Shown: one piece after another, positions 33,585-44,912 of the stretch | Position numbering within the stretch: position 1 is the first letter of the stretch | Layout: each line of letters begins with the position of its first letter | Assembly (NCBI GenBank): GCA_907163375.1 | Contig: CAJQUW010015437.1 | Span: 1,178,001-1,242,000 of the forward strand | DNA length: 64,000 nucleotides | Reading direction: 5' to 3' | Source of the DNA: Prostheceraeus crozeri | Taxonomy: Eukaryota; Platyhelminthes; Polycladida; Euryleptidae | The notes under the pieces: model-generated | Seen by the model: the letters and a program-made list of their open reading frames with translations, nothing else | What the model was told of the DNA's origin: nothing | Database searches by the model: none | Made by a program: the position numbers and the translations under genes

Positions 33585-36500
33585 CTGAAAAGAGAAGAAG
33601 AATAGCTAAGCTTCGACAGAGATTGTCGTTATATTATTCATTATTTACTACCAGTACATGTATACGCATTCACTACATATATGTGATGATGTCACATTTA
33701 TTTATTTATTTATTTCCACGAATAATTTTTAAGTGGCATTTCGTTAGACACTGCAAGGCCACTTTACAATTAGACATATTACAACATAACATCTGGATCG
33801 GAAAATAGAGTGGAAGTAAACAGTTAAGAAATGCTGGAGAGAGAGAGAAAAACGGGGTCACTCGAAACAGTGCGAAAGTAGTTGTGTCTTAAGGTTTCGT
33901 TTGAATGACGAGACGGATGCAGAAGATTTAATTGATAATGGAAGTTTGTTCCAAGCACGAGCGGCGCATATTGAAAACGCTCGGTCACCAATAGTATTAC
34001 GGCGCGTCGTTGGTATAGCTAGAGCCATCAGAGACGATGATCGCAGGTGTGATCTCGATTTTAGTTCAGAAACCAACTGGAGACAGCTTCTGAGGTAGGA
34101 TGGACCTTCATCATTAAGACAACGAAACACTATAACCAACAGTCGGTATTCAATGCGATATCGAATAGGGAGCCATTGTAAGGAGGTAAGCAAAGGCGTG
34201 ATGTGGTCATCGCTGCGAGAATTGAAGATGAGTCTTGCACTAGCGTTAAGGACCGATTGCAGTCGAGAAATGATACTGAGGTGTAAGTCCTGGTATAAGC
34301 TGCAGCAGTAATTGAGACGCGAGTGCACAAGGCAGACTATAACAGTAGACAAAACCGACTGAGGAACACAATTACGAATTGATCTTATCTGGCGAAGAGC
34401 GCTGAAACACGAAGAAACTGTCTGCTGAATATGGCATTTCATGGAGAGGGTCGAATCGAGACAGATGCCAAGATTGCGGACTTTCTTGACTGGTGTTACC
34501 GAATGGCTGCCTATGAACAGTGGAAGGTGACGAACCAAATTCTGACGACGTTGTGAAGAGCACCACATCACTTCAGTCTTGGCGATGTTAAGTTGAAGGC
34601 AGTTAGAGTGTAGCCATTTTGAAACTTCATTGATACAGGAAGTCATGCGTCGTGTCAATGAATTAGTGTCCGAAGGAGAGCAGGAGCCATAAATCTGAAT
34701 ATCGTCAGCGTAAAAATGAAATTGCAATCCATGAGATCTGATGACATCGGCCAAATCAGCAATGTATAACACAAAAAGAATTGGGCCCAGGACAGAGCCT
34801 TGTGGGACACCATAGACGACAGTGGACGGAGTGGAACTGGAGCCGTTCGAGGATACGCATTGCTGCCTGTTTGAGAGGAAGGACGAGAACCATCTTAAAA
34901 CTGTCCCGCCAAGGCCGAACGATAATTCCAGACGTTTCAGTAGGATTTTGTGATTCACGGTATCGAAAGCGGATGTCAGATCAAGTAGGCAGAGGGTAAG
35001 GTCACCTTTATCAGAAGCAAGCAGAATATCAGATGCAATTTTCAACAGAACCGTCTCACAGGAATGATAAGAGCGGTAAGCCGATTGTAAGGATGGAAAC
35101 AAAGAGTGAGCCTTAATATAGATCAGGAGCTGACGGGCGACGAAACGCTCAAGTACAGGGTGTAACAAAAATTTCTCCCCAGTGAAGGAACACATTGAGC
35201 AACAGTTAATTTGAAATTTTGTTTCATGATAAAAGGACCCAGTGCTCCGACTAACCTAACTCGACTCTCCTTTGTATTTACTATCTGCACATTAGCTACA
35301 ATCTTTTTTGAGCGTTGTTCCTTTTTATAATTGCAAATCAATATGTATGTTGATTCATGCACCCATTGTTTTTTTCAAAAAAAACGCCATTTTAATTGAT
35401 TGTGTAGCAGGCGCATTAAGACCTTCCGTTTGAGCACGTTTGATGGACGCATTGACGGATCAAGCCATCTGTATCATCTCCTCAGTCACATTAAATTTCT
35501 GAGTAAGTGATGGCTACACTTTTATTTGTAACAAAAGTTCATCCCCATGAGGACAAATTTTTGTTACAGTCACCTTCAATGTTTTTCTCCAACACTACAG
35601 CTCATAGGGAGACCGTGATGACAAGACAGCTGCAGTACCGAGTGCTATCGTGATTCTCATTGGCCGATTAACGCTTCAAATTTCATTGGTTGTCGCAATG
35701 TACTGCTTCTTCATGACTATTCATTTCATCTCCCAGTGTCAGTGAAGATGGTGAAAGCATGTGAACACAAACGCTCACAGATTCAAGGCTTGCATTCAGC
35801 AGGACATTCCATCTCACACATTGCTAACATCCTCAAATGTGACCGAAAGACTCTTCGGAAGTGGATGAAGTCAGAGTCAGGACAAGTGAAGGACGCAAGA
35901 AGGAGTGGTAGACCAACGAAAATGTCTCCAAACACCAAGGACAAAGTGCGTCGTGAGTTCAAAGACAGAGTCAGCCCAGGACTTCGGCGCATTTCGCGAA
36001 GCTTGAATCTCTCTCTTGGCTACCTGGAACGTGGAAAGACTATTTCTCACATGACTCTTTCTCGTCATTTGAGGAAGACCAAGTGGGGTAAAGTTGCTTA
36101 CAAGCAGCCAACGAAGCCTCTTCTCTCAGCCAAAAATGTCAATGACCGAGTTCAATTCAGTCAAAGGATGGTCGATGAGGGATACACGGATGAAGCGGCC
36201 CAGGGTAAACTGTTGAGGTCACACATACTGTTTACCGATGAAAGTCCCATAGAATTGCATCCAAAAGTTAATACTCAAAACAGAAGAATAAGGACGAGTG
36301 ATCCGTCGTCAATCAAGCCAGAAATGCGGCCCAAGTTCCCCCTGAAAATCATGGTGGCCGGAGGAATATGCAGATACGGCAAGACAGATCTGTACATCGT
36401 ACCAAGTCATGGAACTGTGAACGGACAGCACTATCGTGAAAATATTCTCCCTCTGTATACTGACATTATCAAAGATAGACGCATATTTCCTTGCTCGGAT

Positions 36501-39500
36501 AGCGGTGTACTGATGCAAGACGGAGCAACTTGTCATACGGCTCGTGCGACTCTCAGTCAAATTGATGACAGTGACGTCAAGGTCTGGAGGGATTGGCCTG
36601 GTAATTCACCGGACCTAAACCCCGTGGAACACATCTGGGCCAGATTACAGGACTCCGTTTTTAAACAGCCTCGCCCAAAAAACCGTGATGAGCTGATTTT
36701 GCGGGTCAAAGAAGAATGGGAGTCAATTACACAGACCGAAGTTTGGCACTTGTGTGACTCGTTCCGAACGCGAATTTTGCAATGTTTGGAAAATGAGGGT
36801 AAGCACACGAACTATTAAGAAAATTGTTGTCCTTTTGTTATAAAACTGATGCTCAATGTATTAGAACTCATGTTTGCATAGTGAATTGTTTTTCGATTGG
36901 CTAATTTTTGGCATGTAGGAGAACTTCATGGGGAGAAATTATTGTTACACCCTGTAGTTTAGATAGAGTACAAAGGTTTGATATTGGGCGGTATGAAGTA
37001 GGATCATCAGAACATCGCTGACCCTTCTTGAGAACCGGAGTGATGTTGACTTCTTTCCACAGACTCGGGAACGAGCCCGACCTCAGTGACTCATTGAGAG
37101 TATGAGCGATGAATGGTGCGAGAATATCAATGTTAGACTTCAATAGATGAGTAGGCAAAGGATCATTCTGACTTTGTTTGTTGGGAAGCTTTAATATGGC
37201 TGATACAATATCGGAGATGGATAGGCGACGGAATTCATTGAAAGAGCAACCCGCTGGTGCTGAAGAGAAGTCAGGTTTGGTGGAGGCAGGAAGACACCGA
37301 TATATGGCGTTGATTTTACTGTCAAAATGCCGATGGAATTCTGCTGCCGTGATGTGTACGTCAGGCTTGGTTTTTCCACGTCCCAACAAGCCATTTATGG
37401 ATGACCACAACAGTTTCGGACGGTGCTGCTCAGCCGAAATCTTAGAGCGCCAGAACTGCTCACGCTTCGACTTTGTGAGATTTCGGTATGAAAGACGAGT
37501 GACCTTCAGTTCTGCTGCTCTGGCGACAGTTTCAGGAGAAGCAATTCGAGTAAGACGCTTGACACATCCCAACGATGAATACAAAACCAAATACGCACAT
37601 TAATAAAAATATAGAAAGGGGATTATATCAAATATGGAGCCGTCATATAACTATCCGAGAAAAGTTGGCTGAAAAGTCATATTTTTTCAACAGAATGACT
37701 TCAAAACACAAGAATCGAATTCTGTGTCAAACCTAATTATCGACCTTAAGGGTTGGGAAAAACATTTTTTCGAGTAAATGTTTTGAAGTCTGTATTTTAA
37801 ACTGTTTTCTATGTTCTTGTTGTTTTAATATTTCAATCATTTGTTAACGTCATATTTTAGCATTATCGCATAGGAAAATCCAATTGACTATATTTTTGAT
37901 TATGGTTGAGACACTAAAGTAAAGATTTATTATCTAGACGTCTAAAACAAAGTTCGAACAGAATTACATGAATTCCACCTCGCTTTCGCTGCCCCCGATC
38001 TCATATATCGTAGTTAGCTGCACTCGTGCTTGTGTTCGCCCACTGTCTAGCCTACTGTCACTGCCACCTTAATTAACTTCTCAACTCTCTCATGCTTCAG
38101 CCTGTTCCGCTTGTTGTGCAACTCTTAGTCAACTGTTTCCTTCCACAAGAAAGACTGAGAAGACACCATCCCTACTTCGGTAAGCGGCTAGCTCAATAAT
38201 TACCGATTCCTGGCCATTTACGATCTCATCGACAACTTGGCAACCGTCAAACATTTCGGTTGGGTTATGGGTCCTTTGACGTACGATCATTCAAGGATAC
38301 TCGCCAAACTGGTTCAAACTGCCAACACGATCACGAAAGGAATGGCTCAACACAATCGTGTTCATTTCGTGTCAAAAAACGAACACCACTAATAATGCGC
38401 ATTAAAGAGCGAGCAATATTAATGACTTTCTTTGGAGTGTGTCACTAGGGAGCATGGCGAAATAGTAAGCCAGTGTATTCCTGCTTCTATAAATCATATA
38501 ATTTCCAATGAAACATATGACCATCTACATTTAGACTTTTCTAGCTTGACTATTCAGTCTTTCTCGTGTCAAAATGTTTAAACAATTGACCCTGTTACCT
38601 TAAAATCTTTCAAACACCGAATGTTTTTTTCTCAACCCTATCGACCGTCCAGGTTTACGGCGAGGCAATGAAGCTTCAAGAAACCAAGTCAACAGTAGTG
38701 CGAGAACCAATTCAATCCAATTTCTTATCAAGACTGATTTATTGCCTGAAAGAAAAGAAATGTACGCATCTCACGAGTCGACGTACTTTGGGATTGTTAC
38801 ATAGCTCGCACGACTGAGCCACGATTTTCTCTTGTCAAAGTCGACTGAATTGTGATACAGACATAAGCGTGGTCAACTCACAGACCGGTCGATAGACTCC
38901 ATATATATAGCTAAGTTTGCATTTCATACAGCTTTCGTGGTCAAGTATTCATTCCAAAAGCCGAAATAGGTAGACAAGAATGCGTTGTTCAGTGCCTTAA
39001 GATCGTTGATGACGTGACATTTTAACCAATCGACAGAAGACGCTTGACAACGAAGGTCCATCTACATATTTCTAAATTTAACTTTTGAATAAGTATGTTG
39101 TGGGAAAAACTAAGTTCAAATTCTTTTCTTTCGGTGATATATTTCGATCTATACTCACACATCATCGTCAGACAAGAAAAAAGACTTGTCTGACGGTCAT
39201 CCATGTGTATAAATCGAAATATATCACATAAAGAAAAAAAAATTGAACTGAACATCAACTTACTTGGTTCTTCACGCAACATACTTATCATGTCAAACAA
39301 ACGCATCTTCACCCTTGAACTTTTTAGCATTCTGCTATCTTCAATGCTGAAGAGTATCAGATAGTGATGCGCTGTCACTATGATTTCATTGTAATCCCAG
39401 ACTTATAAGCGGACCAGACATGTAACTAACACTTTCGAACAGAAATAGACGCAGGTAGGGCTGAAACTGTTGATAATAATAGGAAGATAGCATTTGATTG

Positions 39501-39955
39501 CACTCTAAGAGTTCATGTAACTTGAAAATAATAGAATTCACCTTGAAATGTAATAGTTCCAACTGGCACTCGTGATCAGGATTTTCAGGGCCATCGATTG
39601 GTCTGTTCATGTCCCAAAGCTGGCCGTCAACCAAGGCAACCACAGATCGTCTGCATAATAATTCCTGGACATGGGCCGCTATGTCTAGGGGAGTAGATAG
39701 ACCACTATTTGCCATTACTGTCACATCCTCAGGTAAACCATTATATTTGACCAATAATTTGGACAATCGATCTCTTGTGTACGTCCGCTGTCTTACTTGC
39801 TCAGATTCAAACAACTGCAGACGATGTAGTTGTGAGGCGGTCGGCTGGAGGTTGACATTCGTTCGTCCAACATGTTTAGTAATTTTTGTAGTAATGCAGC
39901 GACGTATGACCAACAACGGAAGCAGCCGTGTCATCACTGGAAAGCAACGATTCAT
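32931..39955 (-). CDS. MRPL39: mitochondrial ribosomal protein L39
   Basis: Mitochondrial large-subunit ribosomal protein derived from the TGS and second additional domains of threonyl-tRNA synthetase. Exon 1 is 39955-39542 and exon 2 is 33584-32931; the join is phase 0 (TTCAAG|GTGAAT to TTTTCAG|TCTCCT). The predicted protein is 355 aa, near the usual length. The N-terminus MNRCFPVMTRLLPLLVIRRC is basic and hydrophobic, like a mitochondrial import signal. The TGS-like part includes TVMANSGLSTPLDIAAHVQE and RRSVVALVDGQLWDM. Exon 2 gives LAFWRSCSFILGAVLESAF, then FDNLPFEPLDIDVTLASEMF, YKVGNHVDVCRGPLMSHTG and VQGVALPPD. The 5,957-bp intron contains a LINE split by a Tc1 transposon. The ATG is the first in frame downstream of stops; no splice acceptor precedes it. 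Confidence 0.93.
35156..36954 (+). mobile_element. Tc1-like transposon, apparently intact
   Basis: Inverted ends CAGGGTGTAACAA-AATTTCTCCCC differ at one or two positions between the left copy (35156) and right copy (to 36954). TA flanks both sides (35154-35155 and 36955-36956). The length of 1,799 bp, a single open transposase frame and near-identical ends indicate a young insertion. It is nested in a LINE within the MRPL39 intron. A further TGTAACAAAAGTTCATCCCC motif near 35528 resembles the terminus and may be a subterminal transposase-binding repeat. Confidence 0.93.
35748..36818 (+). CDS. Tc1/mariner transposase
   Basis: 356 residues, normal for Tc1-like proteins, uninterrupted. The N-terminal paired-like helix-turn-helix part includes SISHIANILKCDRKTLRKWM and an RRSGRPTK hook. 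The DDE core has the first Asp in HILFTDESPIEL, the second in LMQDGATCHTARATL and the Glu in WPGNSPDLNPVEHIWARLQ. By my count 35 residues separate the second Asp from the Glu (DD35E; 34 is usual for Tc1). I chose the ATG at 35748; an upstream GTG at 35736 is in frame. With intact ends this copy may be mobile, though activity cannot be judged from sequence alone. Confidence 0.92.
   Translation: MVKACEHKRSQIQGLHSAGHSISHIANILKCDRKTLRKWMKSESGQVKDARRSGRPTKMSPNTKDKVRREFKDRVSPGLRRISRSLNLSLGYLERGKTISHMTLSRHLRKTKWGKVAYKQPTKPLLSAKNVNDRVQFSQRMVDEGYTDEAAQGKLLRSHILFTDESPIELHPKVNTQNRRIRTSDPSSIKPEMRPKFPLKIMVAGGICRYGKTDLYIVPSHGTVNGQHYRENILPLYTDIIKDRRIFPCSDSGVLMQDGATCHTARATLSQIDDSDVKVWRDWPGNSPDLNPVEHIWARLQDSVFKQPRPKNRDELILRVKEEWESITQTEVWHLCDSFRTRILQCLENEGKHTNY
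37600..39541. other. MRPL39 intron remainder
   Basis: Contains the hairpin MITE at 39113-39249. Otherwise no exon, transposon end or RNA gene that I can support. Confidence 0.45.
39113..39249. mobile_element. palindromic MITE in MRPL39 intron
   Basis: An imperfect hairpin. The left arm AGTTCAAATTCTTTTCTTTC, GGTGATATATTTCGATCTAT and GTCAGACAAG is mirrored by CTTGTCTGAC, ATAAATCGAAATATATCAC and AATTGAACT, with a loop of a few bases at AAAAAA. It is unrelated to the palindrome at 21480-21611. Confidence 0.7.
39542..39955 (-). CDS. MRPL39: MRPL39 exon 1
   Basis: 138 codons: import signal, then the TGS-like domain up to LELLHFK. Donor AAG|GTGAATTC, phase 0. Confidence 0.92.
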
Positions 39956-41177
39956 GTTAATTTCCAAAATTCCTTGACATTATACAATTTCTGTCGAATC
40001 CGTTGAAACATCGATCGACAGCGAATAATATACATGCAATCGATCTACCTGAAAATACTCAAGAAGAAGCAATTTTCATCAGATGTTTAATTCAGAAAGA
40101 ACCGGAATCCATGTCTATAAATGGAATAATATGTAAGTTAATGGAAATGTGATGTTTTCCTTGCTCGAAAAAAGACGCCTGATTTGACAATTCTTTAAAT
40201 GAATTTCATAATTAAATCAAAACATAATATTCTCATGGGAAATTACGCGCTTACTACCGATGTATAGATTGATTAAGACCTAAATCAACTTGCTCTAATA
40301 AATAGGTGCCAATTGCAACATCTCGTATACATGCGTGTCGCCTAATGATCAATAAATGATTGGCGCATGTCATTCTAATGTGTTATATTTCCTTTTCGAA
40401 TTTCTTGTCTTTTGAAAATCACTAAATCCTTCTCATCTAATGTTTGATACTTAAGAGGACACTTTATACAAGTAAAAAGGAAGAATATTGCATAGATCTC
40501 ATGGCTGTACATGTTCTCAGAAAAAGTGACTGAAAATCGGAGGTGCACCAAACTTGTAATATTTAAATCCGATCAGAAGCAGCAATAAGTTGAGTACCGG
40601 ACATTCGAAGTCATATGCTGCAGAAGCGCTGATGTAAATTGCTCTTAAGTTCCTGTAGTTTGACCGAGGATGGCTTTACTAAGGTCTGGTATAGCAACAG
40701 AATTAACTTTCAGGAAGTGATAACTCAAGCACACATCATCTTGAAGCTTCCATCCCCTTGTCAGTGTCAACATAAGTCAATTAAAATATAGGACTGACAC
40801 AGGGTGTTGAAATGAAAACTGACTTTTCGAAAAGACCCTGTTATTGATTATACTTTGTTGAAGCGATGGCTCTCACCTTCCTCCTGGCAGACATCTGTCA
40901 AAAAACTGACATGCAACAATTTTTTCTAACAACTGTAGATGCATGAACTCATACATAACAGGATTCACATGAAGCGTTCAAACAATAGGCTTTACAACTT
41001 GGTTTGAATGTTTTGCGATTTTTACAAGATTGTTTACAGTCCGCATCCATCAGCGCAGGATGCTTGAACGATTTTGATTGAAGACGAAAAACATCTTTAT
41101 TTGTACTTTCCGCTTCTTCTATAGCTTTGGCAGCATGACAGTCAGCCTTCATCAACTTGACCTTGCTTAATCACATC
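39956..41177. other. intergenic between MRPL39 and a hAT-like element
   Basis: The MRPL39 promoter should lie at the start of this stretch, but no element is distinctive. A short cysteine-containing ORF at 40949-41155 resembles nothing I know. Confidence 0.35.
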
Positions 41178-43419
41178 CAGGCCTGTGATCAGCCTATGAG
41201 AAAAATTGAGGAATTTTTCGCAAAAATTAGATGAATGGAAACGGAGCCAGTATGATAATTGCAAGAAAAACTCCAAATTTAAGCACGGATTTTGGGCCAA
41301 ACTTCAAGTCATGAAAGTCACAACGAAGAAGGCAACCCCAGAGTTGACCACACCACACTGCACCACACTTTTTGAAGTAGTGTATATTACAAAGGGATAT
41401 TGACTTGGTCATAATCACTTCCCGCGTTATTACGAATTTAATTTTTTGCCTCAAGTATTATCTGCTTAGAATGTGACGAACAGAGGATGTCAGATCAAGC
41501 TGTTGATATCGCTCTGCTTCACGTTATCGTCTCCAAATCAATGATGGGTGTCAGATTTGGAAACTGCAATTTTTTGAATATAGGATATATCCTCAACTAC
41601 ATGCATCTGGGGCTTTGCAACGATTAATTTTTACGGACTTTAGACAAATTTGGGAGGAGAGTAACCCATAAGTATAGAAAGCTTAAAATCGTTGACGGAA
41701 TGTTGGTGACTTAAAAAAGTCAGTAATTTATTATGAAGGATGCGCCATATTACACACTAATTTATTAATATTACTTTATGCTACATAAGTTTTGATGGGT
41801 TTTGTTTACTTGTTAGCGTTTGATCATATCGCTCCGATCTACATTCAAATGAACATGAATTCTCTCATACAACACAAAACAAGTGTCGGGAACAGGCTTG
41901 CCGTTAAGTTGTTGGTCTCATCTAGGCAAAAAGTGAAAGATTATCACCTCTATTCTTTTAAGTTGCGCAGAGATATTGACATCCACAACTTGCAGTGGAC
42001 ACAGATTGAAAATCTACCAACCCAGTACTATGTGGTTCAATGTCTTAATTAATCTGAGTTCCGCATACAACGATAAGCAATGTGTGCGCTAGTTTCACAC
42101 CAAGCTGTGTTCAGCAAATTATGAAAACGATCTATAAGTGAATGATTCATCCAGGATAAATGTCGGTCAGCAGACCCTGGAAAACGTAGCTGCAAAAAGA
42201 CTCATGGGATAGCAGGGCTTCATGTGCTTCCAACCCCCGCACGCTAGTGACCAGGAGGCAGATAGGCACCAAATTTAGGGACCATCCGCTTTACCCCGTC
42301 GGATGTGTTCATGTTCAGCGGAAATAAAATGGAGGAGAGTGAGTGAAACAAACGCTTCAGTTGATAAGAGAACTGAAATCCAAGTGAGCTGGGCTACCTA
42401 TATGCTATCATATAATGAATATAGAAGATCGATATCCATAAGTTCTTAAAGAAGTGCAGGCATGCATTTGGCAACCCTATAGTCGCAGAAACATTAAAAG
42501 GTTGTGAAACAGGTCAAGATAGTTAATGAAAATAATTGAATAAGCATTTTATTGTTGGAATTCTAGGCATTATTATGAAGTTAAAAGTAAAAAATTGCTG
42601 ACAGTGTTCAAATATACAATATCTGTAGGTTGATCGCAATGCTTCACTCATTAAATACGTGGAAGTATTGCACTAAGGAGTTCGACAGACAATAACTTCG
42701 GACAATTTATCTGCTTAGCAAAATAAGTTCGGACGAACCGGAATTCTACAGCCCTGTAGTTTGCAGAAATGGAAACGAAGTGAAACAAGATCAAAATTCA
42801 ACGCAGCAAAGTGCGTCTGGTAACAAAATCAAAAAACAAGCTAATGACTGGTTAATTTTTGATATGCGAAACATGATTTAAAAGAAAATCATTATATCCT
42901 AAAATGTCTAAAAATTTGAAAATTCTCACTAGAAGGACAAACAATGGTTCTCCTCTCCTCATGTGAAATGAATTGGCGAGTAAGTCGTTCTTTTCAAAAT
43001 TATGTTTATCACTTATATATTGAAAAGATTCTATTTAACAGTCTGCCTATCTAGATACTAAGAGGACAGGTCTGTGTCCAATCAAAATATCAGATCTAGC
43101 TTGCACAGCGGGATTACGCTATCCAAAATCTACCAGGTGGGTAAGAGAAAATTACAAAGTTATAAATCATGAGTGATTCATGGTTAGCACTTAGCAGTAC
43201 GGATGTAGGATACATGTTATAGGATTCTATCTTAGCTTCTTGATTGAAAGTTTACACATTATCGCCATTCGCTAAAAGAAACAATACACTATCCTACATT
43301 TAGTCTGTAGTGTGTCACATTTGAGGAATTTCTCATAGTTTAGCTATATTTGAGGAATTTTTGAGGATTTGAGGAATAATAAACAAATTTGAGGAATTTG
43401 AGGAGTAATCACAGGCCTG
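41178..43419. mobile_element. non-autonomous hAT-like element, 6-bp duplication
   Basis: The left end CAGGCCTGTGATCAGCC is inverse to the right end TAATCACAGGCCTG. CACATC is directly repeated outside (41172-41177 and 43420-43425). Near both ends TTGAGGAATTT motifs are repeated, several times on the right (43320-43405). No transposase frame survives in 2.2 kb. Terminal CAG and the 6-bp duplication resemble the element at 18240-20261, though the end sequences differ. Confidence 0.7.
42130..42350 (-). repeat. possible tRNA-derived SINE fragment
   Basis: The minus strand has a GC-richer block, CCTCCTGGTCACTAGCGTGC then GGGGGTTGGAAGCAC. This recalls a tRNA-like head with a decayed B box, followed by a unique body. 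The A box is not convincing. It lies inside the hAT-like element. Confidence 0.25.
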
Positions 43420-43425
43420 CACATC

Positions 43426-44625
43426 TTCTGGCGCCAACTACTGGACGATCTGATTCACTTGCACAATGAAACTCTGCACACAACGTTCACATGGACGGAA
43501 AGTGTAGAATAGGTACGGGTATCAAACGTCATGAACTACGTGTACTTCTAGTTCCATTATGACCGCAAATTAAAAGACGCAATGAAGATTTACAAAATCA
43601 TAACAAGATAATAAAAAATCTGGCGTTCTGCATGTTGCTGCTTCAATTGATCAATTTCGGTTCAGTCTTAGACCATAATCGAAAGCAGGAATGCTTTATA
43701 TGTGAATGATGATTTTTCCTTGGTATTAAATGAGACTTCAAGAACACAAACTTTTCTACATACCTGCAGCTAACACAACACAATGAGATTTCAAGGTCGA
43801 CAATTTTATTAAATGAAATCTGATAAATTTTATAATAAAAACATTTCTAGTAGTTATTAATTTCATGATTTTTACTATTACTTACTCATTTGAATATATA
43901 TGAAATAATTAATGAAATATTTCATAAAGGAAAACATGTATTCTCCTTGATAGATGCTGTAGAGAAAACAGCAAATTCTCAATCTAGCATATCAAACTTT
44001 CAAATCTGAAGGTACGTGCTTTTAACGTTCGATTGATACAACGCGTCCAAGATCCGGTGAATTAAGCATTCAGCCCTAATAAGCTACGTTAAATATAATA
44101 TTTCATCTATTCAATATTTACGAGTGCAATTCCAAGTCATGACTGAGTCATTTCAAATATATTTTGCAAAACGGAAGGATCCAGTTTATCTTTTAGTAGC
44201 AATATCATTAACTTTGCAAGAAGCTTTTCGGCTAGCGTCCACCAGCCATGTTCCTTCCGCCCTTTACAAGATTACTTTAAATCTTGAATTCTATCTGTAC
44301 GAGTATACATACTTCCCCTCTATTTAAAATCTAACAATAAACAGAATCCATAACTTCTATTCAATTCTTGTCGAAGAATTTAATCGATATTGCTGGCGAA
44401 TACATATTTGACGAAGTAAAACACTCGACATGAGATGTACATTTTCATGATTGAAAAGACAGACCATGGTCAGTAACGAACATTTACTTCAGTTAATAAA
44501 GTTCATATCAATAAACAAAGCTCTTCAAAAAAAAAAATAAAAACTATTTTCACACATTATAACGTGTTAATACTGATGACACTTCAAGAGTGATTTGGCA
44601 ACTCGACTCATGATTCGGGACAGTT
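43426..44625. other. gene-free stretch downstream of LIPT2
   Basis: AT-rich, with short ORFs only. It should contain the LIPT2 polyadenylation region. An AATAAA lies near 44536 but on the plus strand. Confidence 0.35.
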
Positions 44626-44912
44626 TCAAACATAAGATGACAACTTAGAGTGAGCAAATAGTCCCACAGATTCGCGAGCTTTTATCACGTCGTTACTGAG
44701 GTCAATTTGACACTGGAAAACGTCTTCGAAAGCCCGCACAAAAGCGGGCATTGCATCGATATGAGAAACCGTTCGAGGCGCAGCCTCAACACTGAAGGAT
44801 GTCGCTTTCCGACCAACTAACCCGCACGGCACGATGTGTTCAAACCAGGAGAGATCGACATCACAGTTGATAGCCACTCCATGCGAGGAGAGATATCGCT
44901 TCACCGCCACAC
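44626..44912 (-). CDS. LIPT2: LIPT2 exon 2
   Basis: Begins VAVKRYLSSHGVAINCDVDL after acceptor CCTCCTCAG. It contains the catalytic Cys in VPCG and ends KLSSYV with TGA at 44628-44626. Confidence 0.93.

Larger units (their letters stand above)
33858..37590 (-). pseudogene. LINE reverse transcriptase, interrupted by Tc1
   Basis: The upstream part (37590-36957) contains KLPNKQSQNDPLPTHLLK, NITPVLKKGQ and DDPTSYRPISNLCTLSKL. After the Tc1 insertion and its TA duplication the frame resumes at 35155 with LERFVARQLLIYIKAHSLF and LQSAYRSYHSCETVLLKIA. It passes through LLDLTSAFDTVNHKILL, YGVPQGSVLGPILFVLYIAD and the catalytic FYADDIQIY, and ends LKTQLLSHCFE at 33858. Removing the insertion and one TA restores the frame without a gap. 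The RT was therefore open when Tc1 arrived, although the element already lacked its 5' end. Confidence 0.88.
33696..37595 (-). mobile_element. L2/CR1-like LINE, 5'-truncated, split by a Tc1 element
   Basis: The non-LTR element runs on the minus strand in the MRPL39 intron. Its 3' end (low coordinates) closes with a tetranucleotide tail of TAAA repeats (33696-33715), typical of L2/CR1-type elements. There is no apurinic endonuclease domain. The coding frame starts within the region before the RT at about 37590, after a stop, so the 5' part is missing. No target-site duplication was recognised. Position 35156-36954 is a later Tc1 insertion. Confidence 0.85.
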
